A stretch of 64,000 nucleotides of DNA from Merdibacter sp965119685 (GCA_965119685.1 OZ221971.1:1736001-1800000), one strand, 5' to 3'; positions 34,257 to 43,357 are shown, counted from the first letter of the stretch. The notes: generated by a model not told the origin, from the sequence alone. Numbers and translations: made by a program.

Positions 34257-35114
34257 TCACAGCACACCCTGCTCATATCCAGACACCGTCGTATAGTAAA
34301 AGCGTTTTCCTATCTTTCTGCGCCGATACCACCCGATTTGATGCAGACCTTCCATCGCCTGCCGCGCCGTTTCGTAACAGACGTTTTCAAAGCGCATATA
34401 CTCTTGAATCGAATAATATTCCCGCTCGCTTCGATGAGCGACAAAAAAAGCGATCTGCTGCTTTGAGAGGTGCGGACAGCGATGTGCCAGCTGTTCCTTT
34501 GTCATCCGCAGATAATCACCACAATCACGTTTTAATAATAACAGACATTCCTTAAAATTCAACTCCAGTTGTGAAAGAAACCGTAAAAATAGATAGGTTT
34601 TGTCGCTTCGTTCATAAAGATCGAGGTCAAGCAAGGCGTCAGGCAAATAACAAGAGGGCTCTAAAGGCGCTTTGGCGATGAGACACTCCTGCCATAGACG
34701 ACAAAGGGAAAGGGCGTTAAAGCGTTCATGCAAAACGAGACAAAAGAGCACCAGCAGCGGGTCCGCGGCCGCTGTTTTCAGCTCTTGATGCAACAGCCCT
34801 TTCGCATCGAACAATAGCCCTTGTCCCGCCAATTCCCGGCGCAGGCACTCGCTCCATGCCAACGGTTCCAATGCCGCGTGATAAGCGGCCTGCATGTGTG
34901 AGAGCAGCGCTAACAGCGTACAGCGCCTCATCAGCACATAAGGCGTCATACACAGATAATCACTGTCCTTGACAAGCATCCCCGTCATGCGCCAACGTTT
35001 TCGCTCACGCTCCAGCTCCATCCACAGCGCCTCCCCGGCCAATGCGCCTTGGCGCTCACACAGCTCGCCATAGCTCACATAGCCCTCTGATAACAGTCTT
35101 TCGATGATCTCCAC
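34257..35114 (-). CDS. Unknown protein with C-terminal winged helix
   Basis: This 285-residue soluble protein is rich in leucine and likely all-helical over most of its length. The C-terminal 60 residues (YYSIQEYMRFENVCYETARQ, MEGLHQIGWYRRRKIGKRFYY) look like the winged helix found at the end of Fic-type proteins, but no Fic core motif (HPFxxGNGR) is present. I do not recognise the N-terminal part (MEIIERLLSEGYVSYGELCERQG). The start is a GTG with GGAGGG upstream. It lies 20 bases before the Spo0A-like gene, so the two probably act together as a regulatory pair (inference). Confidence 0.6.
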   Translation of the reverse strand: MEIIERLLSEGYVSYGELCERQGALAGEALWMELERERKRWRMTGMLVKDSDYLCMTPYVLMRRCTLLALLSHMQAAYHAALEPLAWSECLRRELAGQGLLFDAKGLLHQELKTAAADPLLVLFCLVLHERFNALSLCRLWQECLIAKAPLEPSCYLPDALLDLDLYERSDKTYLFLRFLSQLELNFKECLLLLKRDCGDYLRMTKEQLAHRCPHLSKQQIAFFVAHRSEREYYSIQEYMRFENVCYETARQAMEGLHQIGWYRRRKIGKRFYYTTVSGYEQGVL

Positions 35115-35301
35115 AGCATCCCTCCGCCTTCACGATAGCACACCTGTAAGCAAAATGTGATATTTTCGGCAAAACTAGAAGAAAGCCGACATACGGGAAA
35201 GCTGCTCCCCTGCAAGGAATGAAAGCAAGAAGCGCAGAGGATAAAGAAAAACGACGCTTTCCCTCATCATGAGAAACCTGGCGCACAGGCAGATGTGAAA
35301 C

Positions 35302-35337
35302 AAAAAAGCGTCTCCCTCACCTATCCAAAGAGAAACG
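35302..35337 (-). terminator. Terminator of scpA-scpB
   Basis: CGTTTCTC pairs with GGGAGACG (two G-U pairs) and is followed by six Ts on the minus strand. The rest of the gap 35115-35400 shows nothing else. Confidence 0.65.
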
Positions 35338-35401
35338 TTTCTTTTGCATATTTGCCATCCATCGCCAAACAAAGAGATGCAAGTCTTCCTCACCGTTCTT
35401 A

Positions 35402-35992
35402 TCACAAAGCGTCTGAATCGTTTTGCGTCTGTGCTTCTTCCTCGCTTTCCTCCACAAACAGATCCTCGTCCAGGTTCATCTCCACCTTTGGCAGCGTCGG
35501 TAACTCCTCCAGGCTTTCCAGCTGAAAAGAGTCCATGAAGGTATCTGTCACCTGATAGAGAATCGGACGTCCGGGAATGTCCATGCGTCCCGCCTCGGCG
35601 ACCAAACCGCGGGCGATCAGCTTTTTGATCATCAGCTCACAGCCGACGCCGCGGATTTCCTCTACCTCCGTACGGGTGATCGGCTGCTTGTAAGCGATGA
35701 TCGCAAGCGTCTCCATAGCGGCGGCGGAAAGAGAAGCGGGCTTGACGTTTTCAAACAGGCGTTTCGCATAAGGATACACGCTCTCCTTGCTCACAAACTT
35801 ATAATGACCGCCAAAGTGCACCAGCTCAATTCCGTAATCCGCCTGGGCATAGCGCTCTTCGATCAGCGCTAACGTCTCCTCGATCTCGTTAGGAAGCACA
35901 TCCTCCAAGCATGCCGCCAGCTGAGCGATCGTGATGCCCTCATCTCCGCTCAAAAATAACAAGCCCTCAATGATTGCCTGCCACTGCTTCAT
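35402..35992 (-). CDS. scpB: Segregation and condensation protein B
   Basis: ScpB is the winged-helix (kite) subunit of the SMC-ScpAB condensin that organises and segregates the chromosome. Motifs IIEGLLFLSGDEGIT, SAAAMETLAIIAYKQPITR and EEIRGVGCELMIKKL are characteristic. Length 196 with an acidic tail. Its ATG lies inside the 3' end of scpA (26-base overlap). Confidence 0.95.
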   Translation of the reverse strand: MKQWQAIIEGLLFLSGDEGITIAQLAACLEDVLPNEIEETLALIEERYAQADYGIELVHFGGHYKFVSKESVYPYAKRLFENVKPASLSAAAMETLAIIAYKQPITRTEVEEIRGVGCELMIKKLIARGLVAEAGRMDIPGRPILYQVTDTFMDSFQLESLEELPTLPKVEMNLDEDLFVEESEEEAQTQNDSDAL

Positions 35993-36722
35993 AGCTATCC
36001 TCTCCTTTGATGATCCAGATCATCTCCTGCTCGTCAATCGTAAAATAAACGATGCGATGCTTAATCAAATCTAATAACGATAAAAATGTAACGATGACCA
36101 TACGGATATCCATGCAGTCCTCGCACAGCTGTACAAAGCTCATCCGTCCGCTCCATCCCGCCAAGCGCGCCTTGATCTGTTCCACCCGTTCCTCTACGGA
36201 CATCTCGTTGACTTTCATCTTCGTCTCATAAGGGTGGCTGAGCGCCAAGCGATGCAGCACCCGGCGCATCGCCTTAATTAACTCATAGGGACTGCCGCTG
36301 ATCTGTTCCTCGCTTTGTTCCTTCATCCAGCGCGCCGTTTCCTCACTGGGCGGCTTTTCCATCTGTAACTGCCTTCTCTCATACGCGTCGCGCAGCGTTT
36401 CGCTGATCTCTTTGAAGCGCTGATATTCCAGCAGTCTGGCAACGAGGCGATCGCGCTGATCCTCCTCGTATTCCTCCGTGATCTCCACCTTTTCCCGCGG
36501 CAGCAGCTTTTTGCTTTTGTATTCCAAAAGCGATGCCAGCTCGCTGAGATATTCCGAGGCGATCTCCAGATGCAGCGATTCCATGGCGTTAAGATACGCC
36601 AGATACTGCTCGGTGAGCACATTCATATCCAGGTCAAACAGATTGAGCTTATTCTCCTTGATCAGATGCAGCATCAGATCTAACGGTCCCTCAAACTGAT
36701 CGATCAGCACCGTAAATTCCAT
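35967..36722 (-). CDS. scpA: Segregation and condensation protein A
   Basis: ScpA is the kleisin subunit that bridges the SMC heads. It begins FTVLIDQFEGPLDLMLHLIK, the kleisin N-terminal signature, and has YLVRLASLLEYKSKKLLPRE-like helix (SELASLLEYKSKKLLPRE, about 65-82). The C-terminal winged helix ends with SLLDLIKHRIVYFTID. Length 251. It is co-transcribed with scpB, downstream. Confidence 0.95.
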   Translation of the reverse strand: MEFTVLIDQFEGPLDLMLHLIKENKLNLFDLDMNVLTEQYLAYLNAMESLHLEIASEYLSELASLLEYKSKKLLPREKVEITEEYEEDQRDRLVARLLEYQRFKEISETLRDAYERRQLQMEKPPSEETARWMKEQSEEQISGSPYELIKAMRRVLHRLALSHPYETKMKVNEMSVEERVEQIKARLAGWSGRMSFVQLCEDCMDIRMVIVTFLSLLDLIKHRIVYFTIDEQEMIWIIKGEDSYEAVAGNH

Positions 36723-36792
36723 GAAGCGCCTCCTTCCACACGCGTACCATTATAACAAAACTTTGCCGCTTCGACCATACCATTCGCAAAGA

Positions 36793-36824
36793 TAAAAAAG
36801 CTTCAGGCATTGCTGCGTGAAGCT
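36793..36824 (-). terminator. Terminator of the spoVA operon
   Basis: AGCTTCA pairs with TGAAGCT and is followed by TTTTTT on the minus strand, six bases after the spoVAF stop. Confidence 0.75.
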
Positions 36825-36829
36825 CTTCG

Positions 36830-38212
36830 TCATCTATGTTTCTTTTTCACCCACCGCTTTGGCTTTTGCAAAGAGATCGGACCGCCCAGCAAAAGCTGTT
36901 TCCACTCCCGCAGGGAAAAAGGCACTAACGGATAGAGATAGGGATATTTGATCGCATGGGTGGACATGAGCAGCACAAAGTGAATGAGCAATCCGACGCT
37001 GAGTCCGCCGACCCCGCCAAACAGCGCCAGCAGCGAGATCATCACCCGCATCCAGCGGTTTGCCAAGGAAAGCTCATAGCCCGGCGTCAGCAGCGTGCCG
37101 ATGTTGGAGATCGCCACCATGATGAGGATTTCCTTGCTGTAAGCGCCGATGCTGATCGCCATGTCCCCCAAGGCGAACACCGCGATGAAGCTCATGATGC
37201 TCGATAAGATCGTCGGCGTGTGAATGAGCGATTGACGAATCCATTCGACGACCAAATCGACGATGAGAATCTGCACGCCAAAGGAGATCGGGTCCAGATT
37301 GTCGATTAAAGGAATCTGCAAAAAGGTACGGTTGTAGTTCATCGACAGCACGATCCACACCGGCAGCAGATACAGGGAAACCGCCATCCCCAGCATGCGC
37401 ACAATGCGGGTGAGCAGCGCGACCATCGTCGTCTGAGTGTATTCCTCAATCTGCTTGCTTTGTTCAAAGAAGGTCGTCGGCAGAATCATCGCGCTGGGAC
37501 AGTTGTCGACCAACACACAGATATAGCCTTTCAACAGATGTACGGCGCAAATATCAGGGCGCTCGCTGTAACGCACATGCGGGTAAGGGTTCCAAGTTTT
37601 GCCATAGAGCAGCTCACAAAGGTTGCGCTCAGAGAGCACTTCCCCTTCCTCCATCCCCTTGAAGCGCTCTTGCAAGTCAGCGAGCACATCCGGCTCGACA
37701 AGATGGCTGAGATAACAGCAGACGATGTCCGTCTTTGTCAGCTCACCCTTGCGCACCAGTTCCATCTGCAGGCGCGGATCGCGGATGCGGCGGCGAATCA
37801 GACCGACATTGAAGATGATGTTTTCGACAAAGCCGTCATGAGAACCGCGCACGCTGCGCTCGACATTGGGCTCGCTGTTGGGACGCGAGGGGTAGCTTCG
37901 CACCTCGACGCTGTAATAAGGCGCATGTCCCTCTAACAGCACCAAACACTGTCCGCTGAGCAAATTGACCATCGCGGCCTCTTCATCATACACGCTTTCC
38001 ACCGCCGCCGGGTACAGTGTCAGCTGTAAGGTGTTCGATGCGCTGATGACAAAGCTCTCGCTGATGTCCGCCAACAGCTTCGCATCTGTCAAAGAGGAAA
38101 GAAACACGATGGTTCCCTGTAACTGTTCGACGCGAATATCACGGAAGATCACATCAAAGCTGCCCGCTAAGCGCTGATGCAGCGCTTCCTTTCGCTGAAG
38201 CAAGGTCTTCAT
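36830..38212 (-). CDS. spoVAF: SpoVAF (GerA-family spore membrane protein)
   Basis: This 460-residue member of the GerA germinant-receptor A-subunit family has an N-terminal soluble domain (about 1-235, with SYPSRPNSEPNVERSVRGSHDGF) and a C-terminal set of about five membrane helices ending WMRVMISLLALFGGVGGLSVGL. Located at the end of the spoVA operon, with an ATGA overlap with spoVAE, it is SpoVAF rather than a stand-alone germinant receptor. It would sit in the spore inner membrane and modulate germination. Basic tail KKKHR. Confidence 0.92.
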   Translation of the reverse strand: MKTLLQRKEALHQRLAGSFDVIFRDIRVEQLQGTIVFLSSLTDAKLLADISESFVISASNTLQLTLYPAAVESVYDEEAAMVNLLSGQCLVLLEGHAPYYSVEVRSYPSRPNSEPNVERSVRGSHDGFVENIIFNVGLIRRRIRDPRLQMELVRKGELTKTDIVCCYLSHLVEPDVLADLQERFKGMEEGEVLSERNLCELLYGKTWNPYPHVRYSERPDICAVHLLKGYICVLVDNCPSAMILPTTFFEQSKQIEEYTQTTMVALLTRIVRMLGMAVSLYLLPVWIVLSMNYNRTFLQIPLIDNLDPISFGVQILIVDLVVEWIRQSLIHTPTILSSIMSFIAVFALGDMAISIGAYSKEILIMVAISNIGTLLTPGYELSLANRWMRVMISLLALFGGVGGLSVGLLIHFVLLMSTHAIKYPYLYPLVPFSLREWKQLLLGGPISLQKPKRWVKKKHR

Positions 38213-38562
38213 GATTTGGGGCGAAACAAGACGGCGACAAAAAAGGCGAACAGGATTCCCGCCGTGATCCCGGCAGCGGTGAGATCAAAGGTACCTAACA
38301 AGATGCCAAGCAGCCCCTTGCTTTGCGCAGCATCCAGCGCACCGTGGATGAGCGAGTGACCGAAGCTGGTAATCGGCAGTGCCGCACCGGCGTGAAAGGT
38401 AGCTAACAGCCAGTCATAAAGCCCAAAGGTATCCAACGCCGCTCCTGCCACGACAAACAGCGAGGTGATATGTCCCGCCGTCAGCTTGGTGTGATCATAG
38501 ATGAGCTGTGCGATCAGACAGATACCCCCACAGCATACAAAAGCGCCCAGCACTTCCATCAT
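38209..38562 (-). CDS. spoVAE: SpoVAE (stage V sporulation protein)
   Basis: This 117-residue integral membrane protein with about four hydrophobic segments contains GGICLIAQLIYDHTKLTAGHI and the typical PITSFGHSLIHGALDAAQ. It is part of the dipicolinic-acid channel of the spore inner membrane. Its ends overlap both neighbours by four bases (ATGA). Confidence 0.93.
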   Translation of the reverse strand: MMEVLGAFVCCGGICLIAQLIYDHTKLTAGHITSLFVVAGAALDTFGLYDWLLATFHAGAALPITSFGHSLIHGALDAAQSKGLLGILLGTFDLTAAGITAGILFAFFVAVLFRPKS

Positions 38563-39554
38563 ACATCCCTCCTTTGATATTCGATCGCATGTGCGATGCA
38601 GGGAATGCTTTGTTTTTGATAGGTGGCAATCGGCGAGAGCAAGGCACCGGTAGCGATCACCAGCACCCGCTGAAACGTTCCCTTTTTCATCTGTTCATAC
38701 ACATATGCGGCGCTCATGCACAAAGAACACGCGCTGCCGCTTCCCCCGCAAAATACCGGCTGTGATTGCCGATCGTACATCAGCAACCCACAGTCATTGC
38801 ACATGCTGAGGTCGCTGAATCCCTGTTCTGCAAGCAAATCGAGCAAAAAGGAAAAGCCGGCGGCGGAGAGATCGCCGGTCAAGATCAGATCATAGTCATT
38901 CATGCTGCGGGCATGGCGGTGAAGATGGCGCATCAGCGTATCGAAGGCGGCCGGCGCCATCGCCGTTCCCATATCGCAGGCATCGTCAAAATGCCAGTCG
39001 ATGATTCTGCCGATCGTACAAGCGCTGATTGCGATCGAAGCAGGCGTTTTGCCTAACAGCACGCTGCCGGCGCCGGTGACTGTCGTCGTAGTCGTCTCTT
39101 TTTTCTGCACGCCATATTCGTTGGGAAAGCGATATTGCCGCTCTGCCGTCGCATTGTGGCTGGAGGTGAAGATCAATAAGTGCTCCGCCTGTCCCTGCGC
39201 AATCAACAGCGCCCCTAGGCCAAGGGAAAGCGAGGAAGTGGCACAGGCGGCATAGACGCCGATCAGCTCCGTGTGCAGCTCTCGTCCAAAATAATGCGTA
39301 GCTAACAGCTGATTCATCAGATCCCCGCCGATAGCGCCATCGAGCTCTTCCAAGGCGAGATCCCCTTTGCGCAAGGTGAGATCACAACACCGCCTCAGCA
39401 AAGAGATTTCCCCTTTTTCAAAGCTGTCCTCTCCATCATAGAGATCCTCGCTTACATAATCAAACATCTCCCCATAAGGCCCCGCCCCTTCTAAAGGTCC
39501 TACACAGCTGCTGTAAGCCTGCACATAGACATCCTGAAAGCGCATTGGCTTCAT
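38559..39554 (-). CDS. spoVAD: SpoVAD (dipicolinate-binding sporulation protein)
   Basis: This 331-residue protein with a thiolase-like fold binds dipicolinic acid on the spore inner membrane. Family motifs are FEKGEISLL, GGDLMNQLLATHYFGRE and ATSSLSLGLGALLIAQG. The segment FPNEYGVQKKETTTTTVTG and GVYAACATS (cysteine in the thiolase-like position) are also typical. Length is close to the usual 338. ATGA overlaps with spoVAC upstream and spoVAE downstream. Confidence 0.95.
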   Translation of the reverse strand: MKPMRFQDVYVQAYSSCVGPLEGAGPYGEMFDYVSEDLYDGEDSFEKGEISLLRRCCDLTLRKGDLALEELDGAIGGDLMNQLLATHYFGRELHTELIGVYAACATSSLSLGLGALLIAQGQAEHLLIFTSSHNATAERQYRFPNEYGVQKKETTTTTVTGAGSVLLGKTPASIAISACTIGRIIDWHFDDACDMGTAMAPAAFDTLMRHLHRHARSMNDYDLILTGDLSAAGFSFLLDLLAEQGFSDLSMCNDCGLLMYDRQSQPVFCGGSGSACSLCMSAAYVYEQMKKGTFQRVLVIATGALLSPIATYQKQSIPCIAHAIEYQRRDV

Positions 39555-40000
39555 AGCAATACCTCCGCAAAGAACAGATAGCGAAGCGCACCGAAGACGA
39601 CCGCCGCCACCACGCCATAGGTAATGACCGTTCCCGCCAGCTTGAACATCCCGTTGCCGATGCCATACACCAGCCCCTCGCTTTTTCCCTCCAAAGCGCT
39701 GGCGGCCAAGGAATTGGCGAAGCCGCTAATCGGGACAAACATCCCGGCACCGCAATGCTGCGCCAGCTTGTCATACCAGCCAAACGCAGTCATCAAAGCG
39801 GCGATTCCCATGACGCTGACCGACATCATCGCAAGCGCGTCGCTTTCCTCCATGTGAAAGACCATCGTATAAAGACCAAGCAGCAGCTGTCCAAACGCGC
39901 CGATCGCACCGCCGCTGACAAAGGCGAGCAGCGCATGGCGAAGCGCATGCTTTTTGGGCTGATGCCCTTTGGCTTTCTCCTTTAGTTTTTTTTCATTCAT
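39551..40000 (-). CDS. spoVAC: SpoVAC (mechanosensitive spore channel protein)
   Basis: A 149-residue membrane protein with a basic cytoplasmic start and about four hydrophobic segments. GGAIGAFGQLLLGLY and VPISGFANSLAASALEGKSEG are family hallmarks. SpoVAC forms the channel through which dipicolinate enters and leaves spores. It is the first gene of the spoVAC-AD-AE-AF operon; spoVAA and spoVAB are absent, as in many clostridia. GGAGGG lies before the ATG. Confidence 0.95.
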   Translation of the reverse strand: MNEKKLKEKAKGHQPKKHALRHALLAFVSGGAIGAFGQLLLGLYTMVFHMEESDALAMMSVSVMGIAALMTAFGWYDKLAQHCGAGMFVPISGFANSLAASALEGKSEGLVYGIGNGMFKLAGTVITYGVVAAVVFGALRYLFFAEVLL

Positions 40001-40019
40001 GAGATTCCCTCCTTGCCCC

Positions 40020-40026
40020 TAGTATG
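40020..40026 (-). promoter_or_regulatory. Possible sigma-G -10 (CATACTA) of the spoVA operon
   Basis: CATACTA on the minus strand, 20 bases before spoVAC, matches the sigma-G/F type -10 CATnnTA. The identical heptamer lies before gpr. The -35 region is not a clear match at the expected spacing. Confidence 0.5.
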
Positions 40027-40116
40027 CCCGATTTCCAATCATTCACTCAAAAAAGGCTCGCTTGTGAAATGAAAGGCGTCATGATACACTGAAACAGGAA
40101 CAACGGAGGTAGTGCC

Positions 40117-40650
40117 ATGAGTAAAGTCATCGATTCCAAGCCCATTTATACAGGGGCGATCTTCACCATGAGTAAGGATCGCATCCTGCTTGACAAAGGA
40201 GAGGAGATCACCCGTGAGATCATCCATCACCACGGCGGCTGCGGCATTCTCGCCCTGCGCGATGCACAGGTGCTGCTCGTCTCCCAATATCGCTATGCCC
40301 TGCGAAGAAAAACGCTGGAGATCCCCGCCGGTAAGATCGAATCGGGCGAGTCGCCTGATGAAAGCGCCATGCGGGAGCTGGAGGAGGAAAGCGGCTTCGC
40401 CTGCCGTTCGCTGCGCTTGTTTTCCACGATATACCCCTCTCCCGGCTTTTGCACGGAAAAGCTCTTTCTCTATGAAGCAGAGGAGCTCTATGTGCCAAAG
40501 CAGCGGCGGGCGATGGATGAGGACGAGGAGATCTGCGTGCATTGGATTCCTCTGACGAAAGCGATCGAGATGATGCAGGCGGGAACGATTGCGGACGCCA
40601 AGACGATCATCGCCTTGCAGCATGCGCTGTTAAAGGAAAAAACCTGCTGA
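40117..40650 (+). CDS. ADP-ribose pyrophosphatase-type Nudix hydrolase
   Basis: This 177-residue cytoplasmic hydrolase resembles NudF-type enzymes that split ADP-ribose into AMP and ribose-5-phosphate. The Nudix box is GKIESGESPDESAMRELEEE followed by SGF, and the beta strands VSQYRYALRRKTLEIPAGK precede it, as in ADPRases. GGAGG lies before the ATG. It is divergent from spoVAC with about 115 bases between them. Confidence 0.9.
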   Translation: MSKVIDSKPIYTGAIFTMSKDRILLDKGEEITREIIHHHGGCGILALRDAQVLLVSQYRYALRRKTLEIPAGKIESGESPDESAMRELEEESGFACRSLRLFSTIYPSPGFCTEKLFLYEAEELYVPKQRRAMDEDEEICVHWIPLTKAIEMMQAGTIADAKTIIALQHALLKEKTC

Positions 40651-40680
40651 TTTTTGATTTTCGTTTGTCGCTGTTTGTAC

Positions 40681-40686
40681 TATAAT
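40681..40686 (+). promoter_or_regulatory. -10 element before the ATP-grasp operon
   Basis: TATAAT, 37 bases before the ATP-grasp start. No convincing -35 at 16-18 bp. Confidence 0.45.
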
Positions 40687-40723
40687 GAAAGAGATCAAAC
40701 GATTTGGGAAAGGGCGGTAGTCT

Positions 40724-41914
40724 ATGAATTTTGTCTTTATATCACCAAACTTCCCGGAAAACTATTGGATGTTTTGCCGGGGCTTAAAGCAACATGGGGC
40801 GCAGGTGTTCGCCATCGTCGATACCCCTTATGACTCACTCAGCGATCAGCTGAAAGAAAATATCGACGATTGTTATGTCGTCTCCTCTTTAGAAAACTAT
40901 GACGAGCTCGTACGGGCGATAGGATATTTCACCTACCGCCACGGCAAGCTGGATTGGGTAGAATCCAACAATGAATACTGGCTGGCGCAGGATGCCAGAC
41001 TGCGGCAGGATTTTCACATCACCACCGGCATCACGATCGATCACATCGCAGACTATCAGTCTAAGTCGCGCATGAAGCACTTCTATGCGCAGGCGGGGAT
41101 TCCCACCGCACGCTGGCAGTTAGCGGATACTTTGGAAAACGCGCTTGCTTTTGCCGATTGCTATGGCTATCCGATCATCTGCAAGCCGGATGTCGGCGTC
41201 GGCGCCAGCAGCACCTATAAGCTAAACAATGCAAAAGAGGTGCAGGCATGCTTTGAAAAGGGCTTTGCCTCAGCGATGATCCTCGAGGAATACATCCCGG
41301 GAGAATGCTTTACCTTCGATGGCATCACCAACAGCAAAAAAGAGATTCAGTTTGCGACCAGCCATCATTATGTCGGCTCCATCATGGATTCGGTCAACGA
41401 GCAGGACAGCATCGGCTGCTATTCGCTCATCGATATTCCAAAGGAGATCATGGAGGTCGGCGCCCGCTGCGTGGAGGCGTTTGATACGCGCAGCCGCTTC
41501 TTCCACTTCGAGTTTTTCCGGCTGGGAGAAGATCGCGAGGGTCTTGGCAAAAAGGGAACGATCTTAGGCTTAGAGGTCAACATGCGGCCGCCGGGAGGCT
41601 TTCTGCCGGATATGATCAACTTTGCCAACGACTTTGATATCTACGATCTATGGGCGCAGGTCATGGTGGAGGACCATGTGCTGATTCCTCCTCATGCGCG
41701 CCGCAGCTGCGCTTTCAGCGGACGGCGGGACAGCGTCGCTTATGCCCACAGCGAATTTGAGATCAGCGCCAAATACCGCGGACAGCTCAAGATGATGCAG
41801 CGGCTGCCAAAGGCGTTAGCGTCAGCGATGGGCGATACGATCAGCGTAGCCGTCTTTGACACGATGGAAGAGGTTCGTGATTTTTACGCCTACACCCTGG
41901 AGAAAAAAGCATGA
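40724..41914 (+). CDS. ATP-grasp carboxylate-amine ligase
   Basis: This 396-residue enzyme has an N-terminal pre-ATP-grasp domain (FVFISPNFPENYW), then KHFYAQAGIPTARW, the ATP-binding segment PIICKPDVGVGASSTYK, ILEEYIPGECFTFDG and the metal-binding LEVNMRPPGG. ATP-grasp enzymes of this type join a carboxylate to an amine or thiol through an acyl phosphate; the substrate is unknown. Its stop overlaps the start of the HAD phosphatase gene (ATGA), and an esterase follows, so the three form a small biosynthetic or salvage operon. Confidence 0.85.
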   Translation: MNFVFISPNFPENYWMFCRGLKQHGAQVFAIVDTPYDSLSDQLKENIDDCYVVSSLENYDELVRAIGYFTYRHGKLDWVESNNEYWLAQDARLRQDFHITTGITIDHIADYQSKSRMKHFYAQAGIPTARWQLADTLENALAFADCYGYPIICKPDVGVGASSTYKLNNAKEVQACFEKGFASAMILEEYIPGECFTFDGITNSKKEIQFATSHHYVGSIMDSVNEQDSIGCYSLIDIPKEIMEVGARCVEAFDTRSRFFHFEFFRLGEDREGLGKKGTILGLEVNMRPPGGFLPDMINFANDFDIYDLWAQVMVEDHVLIPPHARRSCAFSGRRDSVAYAHSEFEISAKYRGQLKMMQRLPKALASAMGDTISVAVFDTMEEVRDFYAYTLEKKA

Positions 41915-42585
41915 AGCCTGCGGCGGTCATCTTCGACATGGACGGGACGCTGTTTGACAGCGAACAGTTGGGACATGCGATCTGGCGGCAGCTGGGGGAA
42001 GAGTTTCATCTACCGGTCAGCGACGCCTTTTTGCACGATCTCTCAGGACGGGACTGGAACAGTGCCAAGGATGTATTTGCACGCTATTTCCCTGCCAAAT
42101 GGCCCTTGGAAGCGGTCAAAGAGCGTCAGCGCGTCCTATTTACACAGTTTTATGCGCAAAGCGGCGCCGCACCCAAGCCCGGTTTCTATGCGATCCTCGA
42201 CTATTTAAAACAGCATGAGATTCCGATGGCGATCGCCACCTCCTCCTACCGCTCCTTTGCCGAAGCCAATTTGCGTCACGCCAATGCCCGGCACTATTTT
42301 CAAGACATCATCACCGGATATGACGCGGATGTCAAGGCCGGCAAGCCTGCGGCAGACATTTATCTGTGCGCGGCAAAACGCTTAGGCGTCCCCATCGAAC
42401 GCTGCATGGTGGTAGAGGATTCCGGCAGCGGGATTATGGCTGCGGCAAATGCCAACGCCATGGGAGTGCTCATCCCCGAGCATCCCCTCAGCGAAGAAAT
42501 CTGCGCAAAGGCACGCTGGGTGTTCAATCGTTTGGATCAGATCATCCCTTTATTAGAAAGCGAGGCACTGATCGATGGTATTTAA
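41911..42585 (+). CDS. HAD-family phosphatase (beta-phosphoglucomutase-like)
   Basis: This 224-residue HAD subfamily IA protein has motif I DMDGTLFDSE (nucleophile Asp10), motif II IATSSYRS, a lysine in KAGKPAADIY (motif III) and motif IV VEDSGSG. A helical cap lies at about 15-80. It would dephosphorylate a small phosphorylated compound or act as a phosphomutase. It is coupled with the ATP-grasp gene by a four-base overlap and with the esterase by an 11-base overlap. Confidence 0.88.
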   Translation: MKPAAVIFDMDGTLFDSEQLGHAIWRQLGEEFHLPVSDAFLHDLSGRDWNSAKDVFARYFPAKWPLEAVKERQRVLFTQFYAQSGAAPKPGFYAILDYLKQHEIPMAIATSSYRSFAEANLRHANARHYFQDIITGYDADVKAGKPAADIYLCAAKRLGVPIERCMVVEDSGSGIMAAANANAMGVLIPEHPLSEEICAKARWVFNRLDQIIPLLESEALIDGI

Positions 42586-43348
42586 GAAAGAAGTGTGGAT
42601 CACTCCGTATGCGATGCATCGCACCCTGCACATCTACGTGCCGGATGAAGCGCGTTACAGCGACCGGCGCTACCCTGTGCTCTACATGTATGATGGGCAC
42701 AATCTGTTTTCAGACAGTGAAGCGACCTATGGCAAATCGTGGGGGTTGAAAGATTATCTGGATGCACATCACGGCGCGCTGATCGTCGTCGGCATCGAAT
42801 GCAATCACGAAGGCAACCAGCGCTTGGTCGAGTATTGTCCCTATACCTTTTGTGACCATCACTTCGGGCGCATCGAAGGCAGCGGCCAGGCGATGATGGA
42901 ATGGGTTGTGACAGAGCTCAAGGAGCTGATCGACAAGGAACTGCCTACCTTAGCGGACCGCGCCCACACATGGATCGGCGGCAGCTCGATGGGCGGACTG
43001 ATGGCCTTATACTCGATTACCCATCACAACGATATCTTTTCCAAAGCGGCCTGCCTTTCCCCTTTCCTTGGACCGATTCGCCGCCAGATGGCAAAGGAGT
43101 GCGAGCGGCCCTTACACCAAGACACCTCGATCTATCTCTCCTGGGGCAGCAGCGAAACGCGTTCTAAGCGCAGCTTCGCCTATGTTTCCAAGGTCAATTT
43201 GGAGATGGCAAATCTGCTCAACCGACAAGGAGTGCAAGTGCTGCTCAACCTCGTTGTCGGCGGACAGCACTGCGAAGCCTGCTGGGAAAAGGAAATCCCG
43301 ACCTTTCTGGATTTTTTTCAAGGCAAGAAAAACGCTGAAAAAGCTTAA
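42575..43348 (+). CDS. Esterase D-like alpha/beta hydrolase
   Basis: This 257-residue alpha/beta hydrolase of the putative esterase (siderophore esterase-like) family has RYPVLYMYDGHNLF near the start, the nucleophile elbow GGSSMGG (Ser about 130) and the C-terminal catalytic histidine in GGQHCEACWEKE. No signal peptide is seen, so it acts in the cytoplasm. It is the last gene of the ATP-grasp/HAD/esterase operon. Substrate unknown. Confidence 0.85.
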   Translation: MVFKKEVWITPYAMHRTLHIYVPDEARYSDRRYPVLYMYDGHNLFSDSEATYGKSWGLKDYLDAHHGALIVVGIECNHEGNQRLVEYCPYTFCDHHFGRIEGSGQAMMEWVVTELKELIDKELPTLADRAHTWIGGSSMGGLMALYSITHHNDIFSKAACLSPFLGPIRRQMAKECERPLHQDTSIYLSWGSSETRSKRSFAYVSKVNLEMANLLNRQGVQVLLNLVVGGQHCEACWEKEIPTFLDFFQGKKNAEKA

Positions 43349-43357
43349 AATGTTCAC

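Noticed and set aside
34257..35114. Functional Fic AMP-transferase
   Set aside because: Only the C-terminal winged helix is Fic-like; the HPFxxGNGR core is absent.
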